From: Geitlerinema sp. P-1104
GTDB lineage: Bacteria; Cyanobacteriota; Cyanobacteriia; Cyanobacteriales; Geitlerinemataceae
DNA length: 43,736 nt
Assembly (NCBI GenBank): GCA_012911965.1
Contig: SMDP01000009.1
Coordinates: 1 to 43,736, forward strand
Direction of reading: 5' to 3'
The notes below the pieces were generated by a model. It made no database searches. It was not told where the DNA came from and worked only from the letters and a program-made list of their open reading frames with translations. This document shows, in pieces, positions 27,524 to 37,104 of this stretch. The stretch's first letter is position 1, and each line of letters begins with the position of its first letter. Made by a program: the position numbers and the translations under genes.

Positions 27524-28252
27524 TTATCCTTCGTTGGAACGGTCTTCAAACTGACGACGACGTTGTTGGCGACGACGGGGTTGAGGGGCGCTCGGAGCGG
27601 GTTTATCGGTTTGTCCGGGTAGGATTTCACCTTTAAAAATCCAGACTTTTACGCCCAGGATGCCGTACACGGTGCGAGCGGTACGGTAGCTGTAGTCAAT
27701 GTCAGCCCGCAGGGTATGCAGGGGAACACGACCTTCGCGCGTCCATTCGGTTCGGGCAATTTCTGCACCGTTGAGCCGTCCAGACACTTGAACTTTGATA
27801 CCTTCGACCCCAGCGCGCTGGGCCCGTTGGATGGCTTGGCGCACAACCCGACGGAAGGAAACCCGACGTTCGAGTTGCTGGGCAATGTATTCAGCGATTA
27901 GGGCGGCATCTGCGTCAACCCGAGCCACTTCAACGACGTTGATGCGGATTTGACGGTTGGTTCCGCCGAGTTGAGCTTGCAGATTGGTTCGTAGGCTCTC
28001 AATGCCACTGCCACCGCGACCGACGACCACACCAGGACGTGCGGTGCGAATTTCTAGGTCTACTTGATCGGCTTTACGCTCGATGTGGACTTCGGAAATG
28101 CCGGCGTTATTGAGATTTTTACTGATGTAGTCCCGGATTAGGCGGTCTTCGCGCAGCAGCTCGGGATAGCGTTTGCTATCAGCAAACCACCGTGAGCGGT
28201 GCTCTTGGGTAACCCCAAGGCGAAAACCTGTTGGGTGAATCTTTTGTCCCAC
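27524..28252 (-). CDS. rpsC: 30S ribosomal protein S3
   Basis: A 242-residue S3: [25 protein letters not shown], a KH domain with [17 protein letters not shown], and [16 protein letters not shown] in the second half. The C-terminus is a basic and acidic tail rich in Arg and Gln. It lines the mRNA entry channel. Confidence 0.98.
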   Translation of the reverse strand: MGQKIHPTGFRLGVTQEHRSRWFADSKRYPELLREDRLIRDYISKNLNNAGISEVHIERKADQVDLEIRTARPGVVVGRGGSGIESLRTNLQAQLGGTNRQIRINVVEVARVDADAALIAEYIAQQLERRVSFRRVVRQAIQRAQRAGVEGIKVQVSGRLNGAEIARTEWTREGRVPLHTLRADIDYSYRTARTVYGILGVKVWIFKGEILPGQTDKPAPSAPQPRRRQQRRRQFEDRSNEG

Positions 28253-28269
28253 GAGTGTCGAGTCCTCTC

Positions 28270-28632
28270 TTAGTCTTCTTCGTAGTCAGGCGCAACTGCC
28301 ACAGTGATATGGCAGGTGGGTCGGCGAATGGCGTAGGCGCGACCCTGAGCACGGGGGCGGTAGCGTTTTAAGCCGGGGCCTTCGTTGGCGAAGGCTTCGC
28401 TCACCACAAGGGTTTGGGGATCAAGTCCTTGGTTATTCTCGGCGTTGGCTACAGCCGAGCGTAGGACTTTCAGCACAGGCTCACAGGCGCGGTAAGGCAT
28501 GAACTCCAGGATAATCAGTGCTTCCCGATAGGAGCGGCCTCGAATTTGGTCGAGGACACGACGCACTTTTTTGGGGGACATGCGGACGTAACGCGCGATC
28601 GCCGTTGCTTGTTCGGTGGTATCGACAGCCAT
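28270..28632 (-). CDS. rplV: 50S ribosomal protein L22
   Basis: A 120-residue L22: [20 protein letters not shown], and the beta hairpin region [25 protein letters not shown] that reaches into the exit tunnel. Spaced 26 and 17 bases from rpsS and rpsC. Confidence 0.98.
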   Translation of the reverse strand: MAVDTTEQATAIARYVRMSPKKVRRVLDQIRGRSYREALIILEFMPYRACEPVLKVLRSAVANAENNQGLDPQTLVVSEAFANEGPGLKRYRPRAQGRAYAIRRPTCHITVAVAPDYEED

Positions 28633-28658
28633 CAGGCTTCTCCTTACTCGTTTTCAGG

Positions 28659-28937
28659 TTATCGGCGGATTTTTTTATCGCTTTTGGCGTGACCTCGGAA
28701 GGTGCGCGTCGGGGCGAATTCTCCGAGTTTGTGTCCGACCATTTGTTCGTTGACGTAAACGGGGACATGAGCGCGTCCGTTATGGACGGCAATGGTATGT
28801 CCGATCATTTGCGGCACGATGGTCGAGGCACGAGACCAGGTTTTAATCACCTGTTTTTCGTTTTTGGCGTTGAGAGCCTCAACTTTCTTCATCAAGCTAT
28901 CGGCGATGAAGGGGCCCTTTTTTAGCGATCGACTCAT
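28659..28937 (-). CDS. rpsS: 30S ribosomal protein S19
   Basis: A 92-residue S19 from the ATG at 28937: [42 protein letters not shown], and [20 protein letters not shown]. The longer frame upstream was rejected because it does not fit the family. Confidence 0.98.
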   Translation of the reverse strand: MSRSLKKGPFIADSLMKKVEALNAKNEKQVIKTWSRASTIVPQMIGHTIAVHNGRAHVPVYVNEQMVGHKLGEFAPTRTFRGHAKSDKKIRR

Positions 28938-29027
28938 AGGTATTGCAAACGGGGAGTGGTGAACAGGAAATGTCCAGCAGGAGAACAAAGCTGACCCAAA
29001 TGGGCTTGACAAATACGCAAAAGCATG

Positions 29028-29891
29028 TTAACTTTCGCGTCCGCCCCGGCTCCGTTTGGAGGTTTTGCGGCGACGACGCACCACGTATTTGTTGCTTTGT
29101 TTGTTTTTCTTGCGGGTTTTCATCCCCAACGTGGGTTTACCCCAAGGGGTAACCGGACCGCTGCGACCGATGGGGGCCCGGCCTTCACCACCACCATGAG
29201 GGTGGTCGACCGGGTTCATGACGCTACCCCGAACCTGAGGACGGCGACCTTTCCAGCGGGTGCGACCGGCTTTTCCGAGGGTTAGGTTTCTCGCATCGGC
29301 GTTGCCCACCTGACCGATGGTGGCGTAGCATTCACGACGCACCATGCGGACTTCCGTCGAAGGCAGTTTCAGGGTGACGAAGTTGCCTTCTTTCGCCACA
29401 AGCTGGGCACTGGTCCCAGCGGCGCGGACGATTTGTCCACCCCGTCCGGGATTCAGTTCAACGTTATGAACGGTCGTCCCTAAGGGAATGTTGGACAGGG
29501 GCAGAGCATTGCCCACTTCGATGGGAGCATCGGGACCAGAAATAATCTGGGTTCCAACGGCGAGTCCCGTCGGGTGCAGGATGTACCGCTTTTCACCATC
29601 GAGATAGTGAAGTAGGGCAATCCGGGCATTACGGTTGGGGTCGTATTCAACCTGAGCGACTTTGGCGGGAACGTTATGTTTATCCCGTCGGAAGTCGATG
29701 AGACGATAGCGACGTTTGTGACCACCACCACGATGGCGGCAGGTAATTACGCCTCGGTTGTTACGACCTTTGGCGCGGTGTTTGGATTTGGTTAGGCTCT
29801 TTTCGGGCTTATCGCGGGTAATCGTCTCGAAGTCCGAAACGGTCGCCTGTCGAGTTCCCGGAGTATAAGGGCGGTATGAGCGGATACCCAT
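29028..29891 (-). CDS. rplB: 50S ribosomal protein L2
   Basis: A 287-residue L2: [42 protein letters not shown], and [19 protein letters not shown], the conserved segment near the peptidyl transferase centre. It lies 70 bases after rplW and 90 before rpsS. Confidence 0.98.
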   Translation of the reverse strand: MGIRSYRPYTPGTRQATVSDFETITRDKPEKSLTKSKHRAKGRNNRGVITCRHRGGGHKRRYRLIDFRRDKHNVPAKVAQVEYDPNRNARIALLHYLDGEKRYILHPTGLAVGTQIISGPDAPIEVGNALPLSNIPLGTTVHNVELNPGRGGQIVRAAGTSAQLVAKEGNFVTLKLPSTEVRMVRRECYATIGQVGNADARNLTLGKAGRTRWKGRRPQVRGSVMNPVDHPHGGGEGRAPIGRSGPVTPWGKPTLGMKTRKKNKQSNKYVVRRRRKTSKRSRGGRES

Positions 29892-29961
29892 AGTATTGAC
29901 CTTGGCTGGGGTTTGCTAAGTAAAGACCGATTGGGTTAAACGTCTGGGTTACTGGTCTCGA

Positions 29962-30267
29962 TTACACGTCTGGGAACAGCGGGATGGTGTCTCCCTCGGC
30001 CAAACGCACGATGGCCCGTTTGTATTGGCTCTTGTAACCGATGAAGCGCCCGACCCGTTTTTTCTTACGAGGAGGGGTGCTGGTGTTGACGGAAATGACC
30101 TTGACATCAAAGACTTGTTCGACAGCCGCTTTAATTTCCGGCTTGGTCGCTTTGGGCGACACATCGAAGACATATTGATTGGTCTCCATCAACAACGTCG
30201 CTTTCTCGGTGATGATGGGACGTTTGATCAGGTCGGACAGGGTACGGGGGTCAAGGGGTTTAGTCAT
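29962..30267 (-). CDS. rplW: 50S ribosomal protein L23
   Basis: A 101-residue L23: [23 protein letters not shown] and [23 protein letters not shown]. It sits at the tunnel exit and binds SRP and trigger factor. Its start overlaps the end of rplD by eight bases. Confidence 0.98.
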   Translation of the reverse strand: MTKPLDPRTLSDLIKRPIITEKATLLMETNQYVFDVSPKATKPEIKAAVEQVFDVKVISVNTSTPPRKKKRVGRFIGYKSQYKRAIVRLAEGDTIPLFPDV

Positions 30268-30892
30268 TGTAAACCTCGTGAATCTTGGCTAACCCAGCCG
30301 CCGTGGTAATGATGGTGTCGGCGTGCAAGAGGTCGTAAACGTTGAGATTGGTCGCGGTGATGACTTTTAACCGCTCCAGGTTACGAGCTGACAGATAAAT
30401 GTTGTCAGGCAGTTCGGGCAAAATCAGCAGGGCTTTTTGCTCGGACTCAACTCCCCAGCGTTTGAGGGCGGCGGCTAGGTCTTGGGTTTTAGGACGGGGA
30501 AATTCCTCGGCGAACTCTTCGACCACAATCAGGTCTTCACAGCGACTTTGGAAGGCCGTTCTCAAGGCGAGCCGCCGTTCCTTGCGGTTCATCTTGAGGC
30601 TGTAATCCCGAGGTTTGGGTCCAAAAATGACACCACCACCTCTCCAGAGGGGAGAACGAATGGAACCGGCGCGAGCGCGACCTGTTCCTTTTTGCCGCCA
30701 GGGTTTGCGACCACCCCCACGCACTTCGGCGCGGGTTTTAGTGGAGGCAGTCCCTTGGCGGGCATTCGCCATCTGACGCACGAGGGCGCGATGGACGATG
30801 TGGGCTGCGGTTTCTTCTTTGGCAACCTTAAGGTCAAGGGAAGCTTGTCCCACTTCTTCACCTTGCCAGTTGCGAACGACACAATTAACCAT
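30260..30892 (-). CDS. rplD: 50S ribosomal protein L4
   Basis: A 210-residue L4 with the tunnel loop [35 protein letters not shown] and [15 protein letters not shown]. In E. coli L4 represses its own operon; whether it acts on the long leader upstream of rplC here is not known. Follows rplC after 35 bases. Confidence 0.98.
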   Translation of the reverse strand: MVNCVVRNWQGEEVGQASLDLKVAKEETAAHIVHRALVRQMANARQGTASTKTRAEVRGGGRKPWRQKGTGRARAGSIRSPLWRGGGVIFGPKPRDYSLKMNRKERRLALRTAFQSRCEDLIVVEEFAEEFPRPKTQDLAAALKRWGVESEQKALLILPELPDNIYLSARNLERLKVITATNLNVYDLLHADTIITTAAGLAKIHEVYND

Positions 30893-30927
30893 GTTGATTG
30901 TCTGTGTTTTGTTCCAGAATGGGACGT

Positions 30928-31566
30928 TTACGATTCGCCAACGATGTTGGCCGGGCTGATGCTCAATACTGTGCCAGGTTTACCGGGAAGGGCACCCTTG
31001 ACGAGGATTAAGTTGTTTTCGAGGTCGGTCTTGATGACGGTGAGCTTACGCACGGTGACGCGATTCCCGCCTTTGCGACCGGCCATCCGTTTGCCGGGAT
31101 AGACCCGACCGGGGGTGGTTCCGGCGCCGGTTGAACCGGGCAAGCGGTGGTTTTTCGACCCGTGAGACATAGGCCCACGTTTGAAGTTGTGGCGCTTTTG
31201 ATATCCGGTAAAGCCTCGACCGATGCTGTTGCCGCTCACGTCGATGAGTTGACCATCGCTGAACAGCTCTACGGTGAGGGTTTGCCCTAATTCATATTCA
31301 CTCACACTCTGCGGTTTGTATTCACGGAGGTGACGCAGAGGGGGGGCATCGGATTTTTTCAGATGACCCAGTAAAGGTTGGTTAAGGTTTTTAGGTTTAA
31401 CTTCCTCGTAACCAATTTGGACGGCTTCGTAACCGTCGGTTTCTTTGGTTTTGATTTGCGTGATTTTACACGGACCGGCTTCGACGACTGTAACGGGGAT
31501 GGCTTTGCCATCTTCGCTAAAGATTTGGGTCATGCCGACCTTTTTGCCGAGAATCCCAACAGACAC
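30928..31566 (-). CDS. rplC: 50S ribosomal protein L3
   Basis: A 212-residue L3: [20 protein letters not shown] at the start, then [30 protein letters not shown]. The start is a GTG at 31566, chosen from the family N-terminus; AAGGAG lies eleven bases upstream. The open frame continues to 31662, but those 32 residues are not L3. It is the first gene of the ribosomal operon; S10 and the str genes are not in the window. Confidence 0.96.
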   Translation of the reverse strand: MSVGILGKKVGMTQIFSEDGKAIPVTVVEAGPCKITQIKTKETDGYEAVQIGYEEVKPKNLNQPLLGHLKKSDAPPLRHLREYKPQSVSEYELGQTLTVELFSDGQLIDVSGNSIGRGFTGYQKRHNFKRGPMSHGSKNHRLPGSTGAGTTPGRVYPGKRMAGRKGGNRVTVRKLTVIKTDLENNLILVKGALPGKPGTVLSISPANIVGES

Positions 31567-32048
31567 GGTACTGCTTTCTCCTTGTTTCGCCACTACACAG
31601 ACTGAAGATAGGCGGGCTGCGATCCTGCCCGAGAGTTCAACGTCGCGCCAGACCAACACCAAGTCACGTTAGAACTGCACTCCGGGTTGGGAGTGCGTCT
31701 GAAGATGATCTTGGCGATCGCAGATTTGTTGGCTGGGGTTTCGCGAAAGCTGATTCCGAGGCGACCGAGTTTAGGTTCGGTTGAGACTTAGGAAAATCCA
31801 GCAATGTGCTAGGAATTGACCCAGTATCCCCGGATTGACCTGCTCAAGTCTCGGTTAGGAGAGCTTAAACAACCCATCTCCGTCTTCCCGCATCGCCCCA
31901 AACTTAGGGTTTGAGACGCTGGGAAAAGCCTCTACGCTTGCGACCGGTATGCCTTGCTGGGAAACTAGCCAGTCCCACTTAGGCGGCGCGATGCAATGAA
32001 CAACTCAGGTCGAGTCGTTCGAGCGCTTCTTACGAGTTTCAGTCGCAA
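31567..32048 (-). promoter_or_regulatory. long untranslated leader of the ribosomal operon
   Basis: If the promoter at 32055-32083 is used, about 480 nt of RNA precede the rplC GTG without a gene of their own. A perfect seven-base stem (GCACTCC at 31677-31683 with GGAGTGC at 31690-31696, six-base loop) lies about 115 nt before the start. Long leaders of S10-type operons in other bacteria hold ribosomal-protein autoregulatory sites. Which protein, if any, binds here cannot be told from the sequence. Confidence 0.4.
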
Positions 32049-32054
32049 CTTCCT

Positions 32055-32083
32055 AATATATAGTATTTTGTGGCAAGTGTCTA
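32055..32083 (-). promoter_or_regulatory. candidate sigma-70 promoter for the ribosomal operon
   Basis: On the minus strand TAGACA (32083-32078) and TATATT (32060-32055) are separated by 17 bases, the optimal spacing for the housekeeping sigma factor. Each hexamer differs from consensus at one position (TTGACA, TATAAT). It is divergent from ndhN. Confidence 0.5.
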
Positions 32084-32137
32084 GGTGAATCTAAAATCTT
32101 TTTTGGCTGGGGCGATGGTTTGGGGTGCGATCGCAGT

Positions 32138-32262
32138 TCCTGCACGCTTCGCGATCGCCCCTCCCGCACGCTTCGCGATCGCCCCTCCCCAACCCAGGGC
32201 TAAGCTTGGGTCTATACTAGGGTCTGAGCGGCAATTGCGGTTCCCGCACGCTTTGCGAGCGC
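32138..32262. repeat. 24-bp HIP1-containing tandem repeat
   Basis: Two adjacent 24-base units (32138-32161 and 32162-32185) read TCCYGCACGCTTCGCGATCGCCCC, differing at one base, and a third diverged copy lies at 32242-32262. Each unit carries a HIP1-type GCGATCGC; the third has lost it (GCGAGCGC). The short open frame through this stretch (32085-32282) encodes repeated ARFAIAPP and is probably not a gene. The element lies between the ribosomal promoter and ndhN. Confidence 0.7.
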
Positions 32263-32300
32263 ACGCAAGTTACACAACCTAGAATCTTACGAATTACATT

Positions 32301-32774
32301 ATGGGACTCTTGATCAACGGTAAAAAATTTCTACGAGACTTGGAGAATGCCGGGTCACTAGCAGTTTATGCTCCCCTCGAAGGCGGGTTTGCCGGACGCT
32401 ATCAACGGCGAGTCCGAGCTGCTGGCTATAGCAATGTTACCCTCAACGCTCGGGGTTTAGGAGACTTAGCGGCGTACCTGATGGGCGTTCACGGGGTTCG
32501 TCCGCCCCACTTAGGGAAAAAAGACTATGGCGATGGTGCAGTGGGTCCGATCGCCTATCTTCCCCCAGTCGTGACCACAGAATTAGAGAATCTCCCCAAA
32601 GACTGCAAGGGGCTATTACTTTGGATTATCGATGGCCGGGTTCTCTCCCGTCAAGAACTCGAATATCTCACGGCCCTGCCCAAAATTGAACCCCGCGTCA
32701 AAGTGGTAGTTGAAGTGGGTGGTGAGCGGTTTGTTCGCTGGATGAACTTGGAAGAAGCCCTAGTTCCGGCTTAA
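32301..32774 (+). CDS. ndhN: NAD(P)H-quinone oxidoreductase subunit N
   Basis: A 157-residue subunit found in cyanobacterial and plastid NDH-1, which takes part in cyclic electron flow and respiration at the thylakoid membrane. It reads MGLLINGKKFLRDLENAGSLAVYAPLEGGFAGRYQRRVRAAGY and later LLLWIIDGRVLSRQELEYL; the whole length fits the family. It is divergent from the ribosomal operon and is followed by a strong hairpin terminator. Confidence 0.95.
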   Translation: MGLLINGKKFLRDLENAGSLAVYAPLEGGFAGRYQRRVRAAGYSNVTLNARGLGDLAAYLMGVHGVRPPHLGKKDYGDGAVGPIAYLPPVVTTELENLPKDCKGLLLWIIDGRVLSRQELEYLTALPKIEPRVKVVVEVGGERFVRWMNLEEALVPA

Positions 32775-32805
32775 TTTCCCCGGTATTGCGATCGCATCCA
32801 ACCCC

Positions 32806-32837
32806 AAACCCCCAGTTTGTCCTCAGACTGGGGGTTT
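32806..32837. terminator. bidirectional hairpin terminator between ndhN and a Uma2 gene
   Basis: A perfect 11-base stem, AAACCCCCAGT paired with ACTGGGGGTTT, encloses a 10-base loop. It lies 31 bases after the ndhN stop and about 27 bases from the end of the convergent Uma2 gene. The stem ends in T on one strand and A on the other, so it can serve both directions. Confidence 0.8.
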
Positions 32838-32864
32838 CTCTCGTCAAAGTTGACGGGTTAAGAG

Positions 32865-33566
32865 TCATTCATCTATCTCTTGTCCCAGTTGTCGTAGGCG
32901 AGCCTCCAGTTCACGCACTCGTTGCTCAGCATTATCGGCCCGTTGACATTCCTCCTCGGCCCGCTGACGTTCAGCTTCAGCTTGTTTAGCCAGTTCCGTG
33001 GAGGTGAGAAACCGCTGTCCATCGGGGCGGTAGATGGTGAATTGGTCGTCTTGTAGATCAAAACGAATCCCTAAGCGGGGACTGGTCCAAGTTTCGGGGC
33101 TGTCGATGACGCTGAGGCCACCCGCCTCATCCCGTAGCCACCCGTGAAAGTCGAGGCGATCTGGATCGAAGATGTAGTATTCCTCCACGCCATACTGGTC
33201 ATAAAACTTGAGCTTTTTCGCCATTTCTTTAAGGCGATTACCGGGGGAGAGGATTTCAAAGACCACTTGCGGGGCAATGTTCTCTTCTTCCCATTGTTTA
33301 TAACTGCCGCGATCGCCCTTCGGTCGTCCAATCGCAACCATGACATCAGGGGCTTGGCGCAGTTTATTATTACCTTCCTGGGGATACCAGAGTAAATCTC
33401 CAGCTACGAAGATATCGTCGCGGTCAGCAAAGAGAATTTCTAGGTTCTCCTTAATCGTGACAATCCAACGGAATTGCTTGGTGTTGTCGGACATGGGGTT
33501 TCCGTCGCAATCGGGGTAGATGATGGGGGCTTGGGTTTTCTCAGAGGCGATCGTCATAGCAGTCAT
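32865..33566 (-). CDS. Uma2 family (DUF820) PD-(D/E)XK nuclease-like protein
   Basis: A 233-residue member of the large cyanobacterial Uma2/DUF820 family, related to restriction endonucleases; biological roles are mostly unknown. The core is RQAPDVMVAIGR (PD motif), then NIAPQVVFEILSP (ExL) and a tyrosine-rich YDQYGVEEYYIFDP strand. After residue 190 the chain is a predicted coiled coil (ELAKQAEAERQRAEEE). It is a clear paralogue of the divergent gene at 33694. Confidence 0.88.
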   Translation of the reverse strand: MTAMTIASEKTQAPIIYPDCDGNPMSDNTKQFRWIVTIKENLEILFADRDDIFVAGDLLWYPQEGNNKLRQAPDVMVAIGRPKGDRGSYKQWEEENIAPQVVFEILSPGNRLKEMAKKLKFYDQYGVEEYYIFDPDRLDFHGWLRDEAGGLSVIDSPETWTSPRLGIRFDLQDDQFTIYRPDGQRFLTSTELAKQAEAERQRAEEECQRADNAEQRVRELEARLRQLGQEIDE

Positions 33567-33693
33567 CCCACTGTTTAGGTACAGCCATTCAAATTATAGG
33601 AAATCTTCTAATTTCTAGGGTCTGAACCCGGCGATCGATGATGAAGTTCAACATTAAAATGGAATCACTGTTGATTCACGCCAGCCTGGACTC

Positions 33694-34350
33694 ATGGTTC
33701 ACACCCCTGTCCCCTCAGAACTGCTCTACCCCGACTCCGACGGTAAACCGATGGCAGAAAACACGCTCCAGTATCGTTGGATTGTTCGTTTGGTGACCAA
33801 CCTCAAGCAACTGCTTAAGGATGAGATGGCGTTTGTGGCTGGGGATTTGCTTTGGTATCCGGTTCCCGTTGAGCGTCCCCCTGCACCTTGTCAGGCTCCT
33901 GATACCATGGTGGTCTTGGGTCGTCCCGATGGGGACCGAGGCAGTTACAAACAATGGGAGGAAGACAACATTGCGCCCCAAGTGGTGTTTGAAATTCTCT
34001 CTCCGAGTAACACCATGAGCGAGATGGCGGCGAAACAGCAGTTTTATGAGCAATATGGGGTGCTGGAGATGTTTTTCTATAATCCCCAATCTCATGATTT
34101 TTGGGGATATCAACGGGCGGCGGCAACGGATAGGTTTGTGTTAGTCACGCCGCTGCACTTACCTTGGACGTCGCCGCTGTTGAAGATTCGCTTTGAACTC
34201 TCGGGAGAGGGGTTAGAACTTTATTATCCTGATGGGGAACCGTTTAAGGAGCCGGGGGAGTTGTTTGCGGAACGGGATTTGGCGAGACAGGAACGCGATC
34301 GCGCCTTGGCGAAACTGCGGGAGTTGGGAATTGACCCGGAGACCCTTTAA
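33694..34350 (+). CDS. Uma2 family (DUF820) PD-(D/E)XK nuclease-like protein
   Basis: A 218-residue paralogue of the neighbouring minus-strand gene, sharing AGDLLWYP, GDRGSYKQWEE and NIAPQVVFEILSP. Catalytic-type motifs QAPDTMVVLG and FEILSP are present. The C-terminal region is a short coiled coil ending LRELGIDPETL. The two genes are head to head with 127 bases between the starts, consistent with inverted duplication or paired retention. Confidence 0.88.
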   Translation: MVHTPVPSELLYPDSDGKPMAENTLQYRWIVRLVTNLKQLLKDEMAFVAGDLLWYPVPVERPPAPCQAPDTMVVLGRPDGDRGSYKQWEEDNIAPQVVFEILSPSNTMSEMAAKQQFYEQYGVLEMFFYNPQSHDFWGYQRAAATDRFVLVTPLHLPWTSPLLKIRFELSGEGLELYYPDGEPFKEPGELFAERDLARQERDRALAKLRELGIDPETL

Positions 34351-34922
34351 ACACACTTAGACGGATGCAATGATTTAGGCGAGCATTATGGAGCTGGTCT
34401 GTCCCGGCGAATTGCAAGGGTTCAGTCCCAGTCTGAACTTGTAGCACCTCAAGATAAACCCCTATCTAACGTAATATTAAGCCAAAATAAATCAATTGCA
34501 AAAAAAAGCTTTAAGCCCCATCACTAAGGAACTTGAACCCGCTGAGATAGCTGATCTTCCAACACTTTCACAGGAGTCGGACTTGTCAGTTCAGGGGGAA
34601 ACTAGCTAAGATCCAGAGTAGAAGCCGTCAGAAGGTGCAGATCTGCAAGCATGTGTCCCCTAAAGGCTGGGACATGACAGGATGCTGATGTGATCTGACT
34701 CAAGAAATCTTACCGACTCAGAACCTGAGTTACGTGAATGTAATAAATAACCCGTGACCTTATTCCGGTGGTTTGGAGAGGTTGCTCGTTGGATAACTTT
34801 TCAGCGAGCCCGCGTGGCGTGTCACTAAACTTCTCAAACTCGATATGAGAGACCGGTCACGGATGTCAGGTGCATTTCTTCATCTTGAAAGTTTGTATGT
34901 AGTTAATTCAAGGAGATATAGT
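34351..34922. other. 572-bp structured intergenic region, no gene recognised
   Basis: No convincing coding frame. Small inverted repeats occur: CAAGGGTTCAG with CTGAACTTG (about 34417-34441), CATGTGTCCC with GGGACATG (about 34650-34677), and ACTCAG with CTGAGT (34716-34730). The first could terminate the Uma2 gene. The rest may be leader RNA of the decayed gene that follows, or debris. The end (34910 onward) holds the AAGGAG Shine-Dalgarno of that gene. Confidence 0.4.
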
Positions 34923-35474
34923 ATGGCACTGACGTCCACTATGAAAATTGTCGAGGATACAGTTCTCAAACAGAAGCCAGTTGACAGCACCGAGATTGAG
35001 GATACCAATGGTATCGAGTCTGTCCCTGAGGGGTCTGAACTGCAATTAGAGGCTTGGAAGAAGGTTGACAATACCCACATTGAAGCAACCGTAGCAGATG
35101 GAGATCTGAATGGTCAAAGTACCTGGTATGCCTACACGGGTCATGTTCAGATTTTTCTGGAAAACCACAAAATCCCCCTGCATCCTAAAGGTTTATCCCT
35201 AAAGGTCATTGAGGATACTATCCTCAAACAGAAGCCCGTCGACAGTCGTGAGCTTAACAATCCCAAAGATAAACACAGTTTTTGAGGCTGCAAGACCCTT
35301 ATATGCAAGGAGAGCAGGTGCAAGCCACACAAGAGGCACTAACTCATTACGGTTTTGAGGTTCGGATTACCAAAGACAACAGCGGCTGTCAAGGAGTTCC
35401 AGGAACAACGCAATCTTAATGTAGATGGAATTGTTGGACTGGAAACCTTAATCAGAGTTAGGTCTTTACTGTGA
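34923..35474 (+). pseudogene. decayed tandem-domain protein with peptidoglycan-binding C-terminus
   Basis: From the ATG at 34923 (good AAGGAG site) the frame reads a first unit KIVEDTVLKQKPVDS, then about 70 residues ending YTGHVQIF, and a second unit KVIEDTILKQKPVDS that is cut by a stop at 35283. In the next frame follows YMQGEQVQATQEALTHYGF, and back in the first frame VKEFQEQRNLNVDGIVGLETL. Together these two pieces are the halves of a peptidoglycan-binding domain (PG_binding_1). At least two indels separate the parts. The ancestor was probably a cell-wall-binding protein linked to the hydrolase remnant downstream. Confidence 0.7.
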
Positions 35475-35554
35475 GGCAATCTAACGTAGATAGGAACCTC
35501 CGAGTTCCCCCGACGTGATGAAATGCTTGACTTATCGAATCGAGGAGAAAAAAT

Positions 35555-36050
35555 ATGGGACGTATTTTCTTAGCAGCAGGACATTCTATTTACGACCCTG
35601 GCGCTGTGGGACAACACGATGGGGAGACATCATGGGAGCCGGTGAAGCATCAGCCGAACAAATGAGGGATTTCTTAGGGCAGAAGAATGAACGTGCATTG
35701 ACAGATTTCTCCAATATTGCTGAGTCCTATATCGAGTATGCAAATAAAGAAGGGGTTAATCATGATGTTGCTTTCTGTCAAATGTGTGTGGATTAGGTGC
35801 GACAGGCCCCGATGAACCGGGTGAGTCATTCAAGGATGTGGCAACTGGAGTGAAGGCTCGGATTCAACATCTCAAAGCTTATGGAAGTACTGAGTCTATC
35901 AACAATCCCCCTATTGTCGATCCTCGCTTTGATTATATGAACCGAGGGGTTGCTTTCACTGTCCATTGTTTAACGGGGCGCTGGGCCATGGATCCTGACT
36001 ATGGTAAAAAGATTATGTCCATTTTAAGGCGTTTACATGGTGTAAGTTGA
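35555..36050 (+). pseudogene. remnant of an N-acetylmuramoyl-L-alanine amidase/glucosaminidase
   Basis: An ATG at 35555 with a GAGGAG site opens MGRIFLAAGHSIYDPGAVG, the start of an Amidase_3 domain, which breaks after 36 codons. The rest of that domain is missing. In another frame from about 35632 comes AEQMRDFLGQKNERALTDF and VNHDVAFCQMC. After a further deletion and frame change, GLGATGPDEPGESFKDVATG to LTGRWAMDPDYG ends at 36050; this is the glucosaminidase-like C-terminal part of cyanobacterial amidases. Three frames and at least two internal deletions make an active product very unlikely. Confidence 0.75.
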
Positions 36051-36458
36051 TTTTTTCAGGAGGGTTTATAGTGCTTTATAGATATTTTTGTTGATGGAAC
36101 CTTGCGGGTAAACATCGACAGTCGATAAACTTCAGAGACTAATCGTCTAAAAAGAGTTAAACTCTAGACAAAGCTTCCTCAAGACCTTTTCAGACAACCT
36201 GTCTAGGTCTTGAGGGATTATATTTATCATAAAAAAATGTTAACTCGGTCTTATTTATTTTTATTTAGATTTTTTTATAAGTTTTTTGAAGTTTAGCCTA
36301 TTTTTGAAATTTAGCCCGTATTTAAGCACAAAAATAAAGTCATCTATCTCTAGGCATAATTTAGAAACTTAGAAGCATGTGTTTCTATTGGTAGATGTAA
36401 ATTAAGCGCCTCTAATCTAACATAGTAAGTAAAAGTAGTAATTGCAGTCAACTAAATT
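36051..36458. other. AT-rich intergenic region
   Basis: No coding frame is supported. It holds the hairpin at 36177-36215 and, after it, a strongly AT-rich stretch (36230-36330) with T runs on the plus strand. The next gene has no clear Shine-Dalgarno. Confidence 0.4.
36177..36215. terminator. hairpin after the hydrolase remnant
   Basis: CCTCAAGACC and GGTCTTGAGG form a perfect ten-base stem, and inside it AGAC pairs with GTCT around a five-base loop. It is followed by an AT-rich rather than T-only tract. Probably the old terminator of the decayed gene. Confidence 0.45.
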
Positions 36459-36920
36459 ATGTTTTTATTCCAAAGATTACTTAGCTTGCTATTAGCATCC
36501 ACTTTACTCCCCGGAGCTGCGGTGATTGGTCTTCCAGAACCAGGGACTACAGAACCCACACCTATCAGTCGTAGTGACGGGCTAAAACAAGGGATTGGAA
36601 CGCAGGCAGTCAGCCCAGATTTAGGGGTTCACCGACTCGAATGGACAGTTGGGGGCGTAGATTATACAGGCAAGTTGTGGATGCGCGATGATCGTGGAGT
36701 TCTTCGAGTTGAAACCGATGTTTTAGACCGGTCAATTTATCAAGAAATAGCCCTAAATACTGAAGCGGGTGGGTTTGTTTTACAGGGACAAGATGTAAAT
36801 CATCCCAACTATGATCCAGACGAATTCCGATTTCAGCTAGATGCTCCTGATGAAATTCGTTCTATCGAACATTGTAGTGCTGGTCCTTGTGTTCCCGTTG
36901 AGGAAACAAGATTACGGTAG
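36459..36920 (+). CDS. small exported protein of unknown function
   Basis: A 153-residue protein with a signal peptide-like N-terminus (MFLFQRLLSLLLASTLLPGAAVIG). The mature part is rich in short strands (VHRLEWTVGGVDYTGKLWMRDDRGVLRVET) and has two cysteines five residues apart near the end (HCSAGPC). I do not recognise the family. It lies upstream of another exported protein in the same direction with a 184-base gap, so co-transcription is possible but not shown. Confidence 0.55.
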   Translation: MFLFQRLLSLLLASTLLPGAAVIGLPEPGTTEPTPISRSDGLKQGIGTQAVSPDLGVHRLEWTVGGVDYTGKLWMRDDRGVLRVETDVLDRSIYQEIALNTEAGGFVLQGQDVNHPNYDPDEFRFQLDAPDEIRSIEHCSAGPCVPVEETRLR

Positions 36921-37104
36921 ATCTCAGATTCTAAGTTGAACAGAGATATGCTCTCAATTCGAGTTAGAAGCGAGGTTGAATAGCTCCATTATTCTAGTAT
37001 GATTAGCGGCTATGTTTGAGTGTTGCTCTTACTAGGTTGTGTCCCCTAGTCTTGGATTGGGAGTACGAGAGAATTGTCGATATATTAAGGAGAAAATACT
37101 GACT

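Noticed and set aside
32085-32282. Open frame with repeated ARFAIAPP before ndhN
   Set aside because: It is the translation of the HIP1-containing tandem repeat and has no family resemblance or ribosome site.
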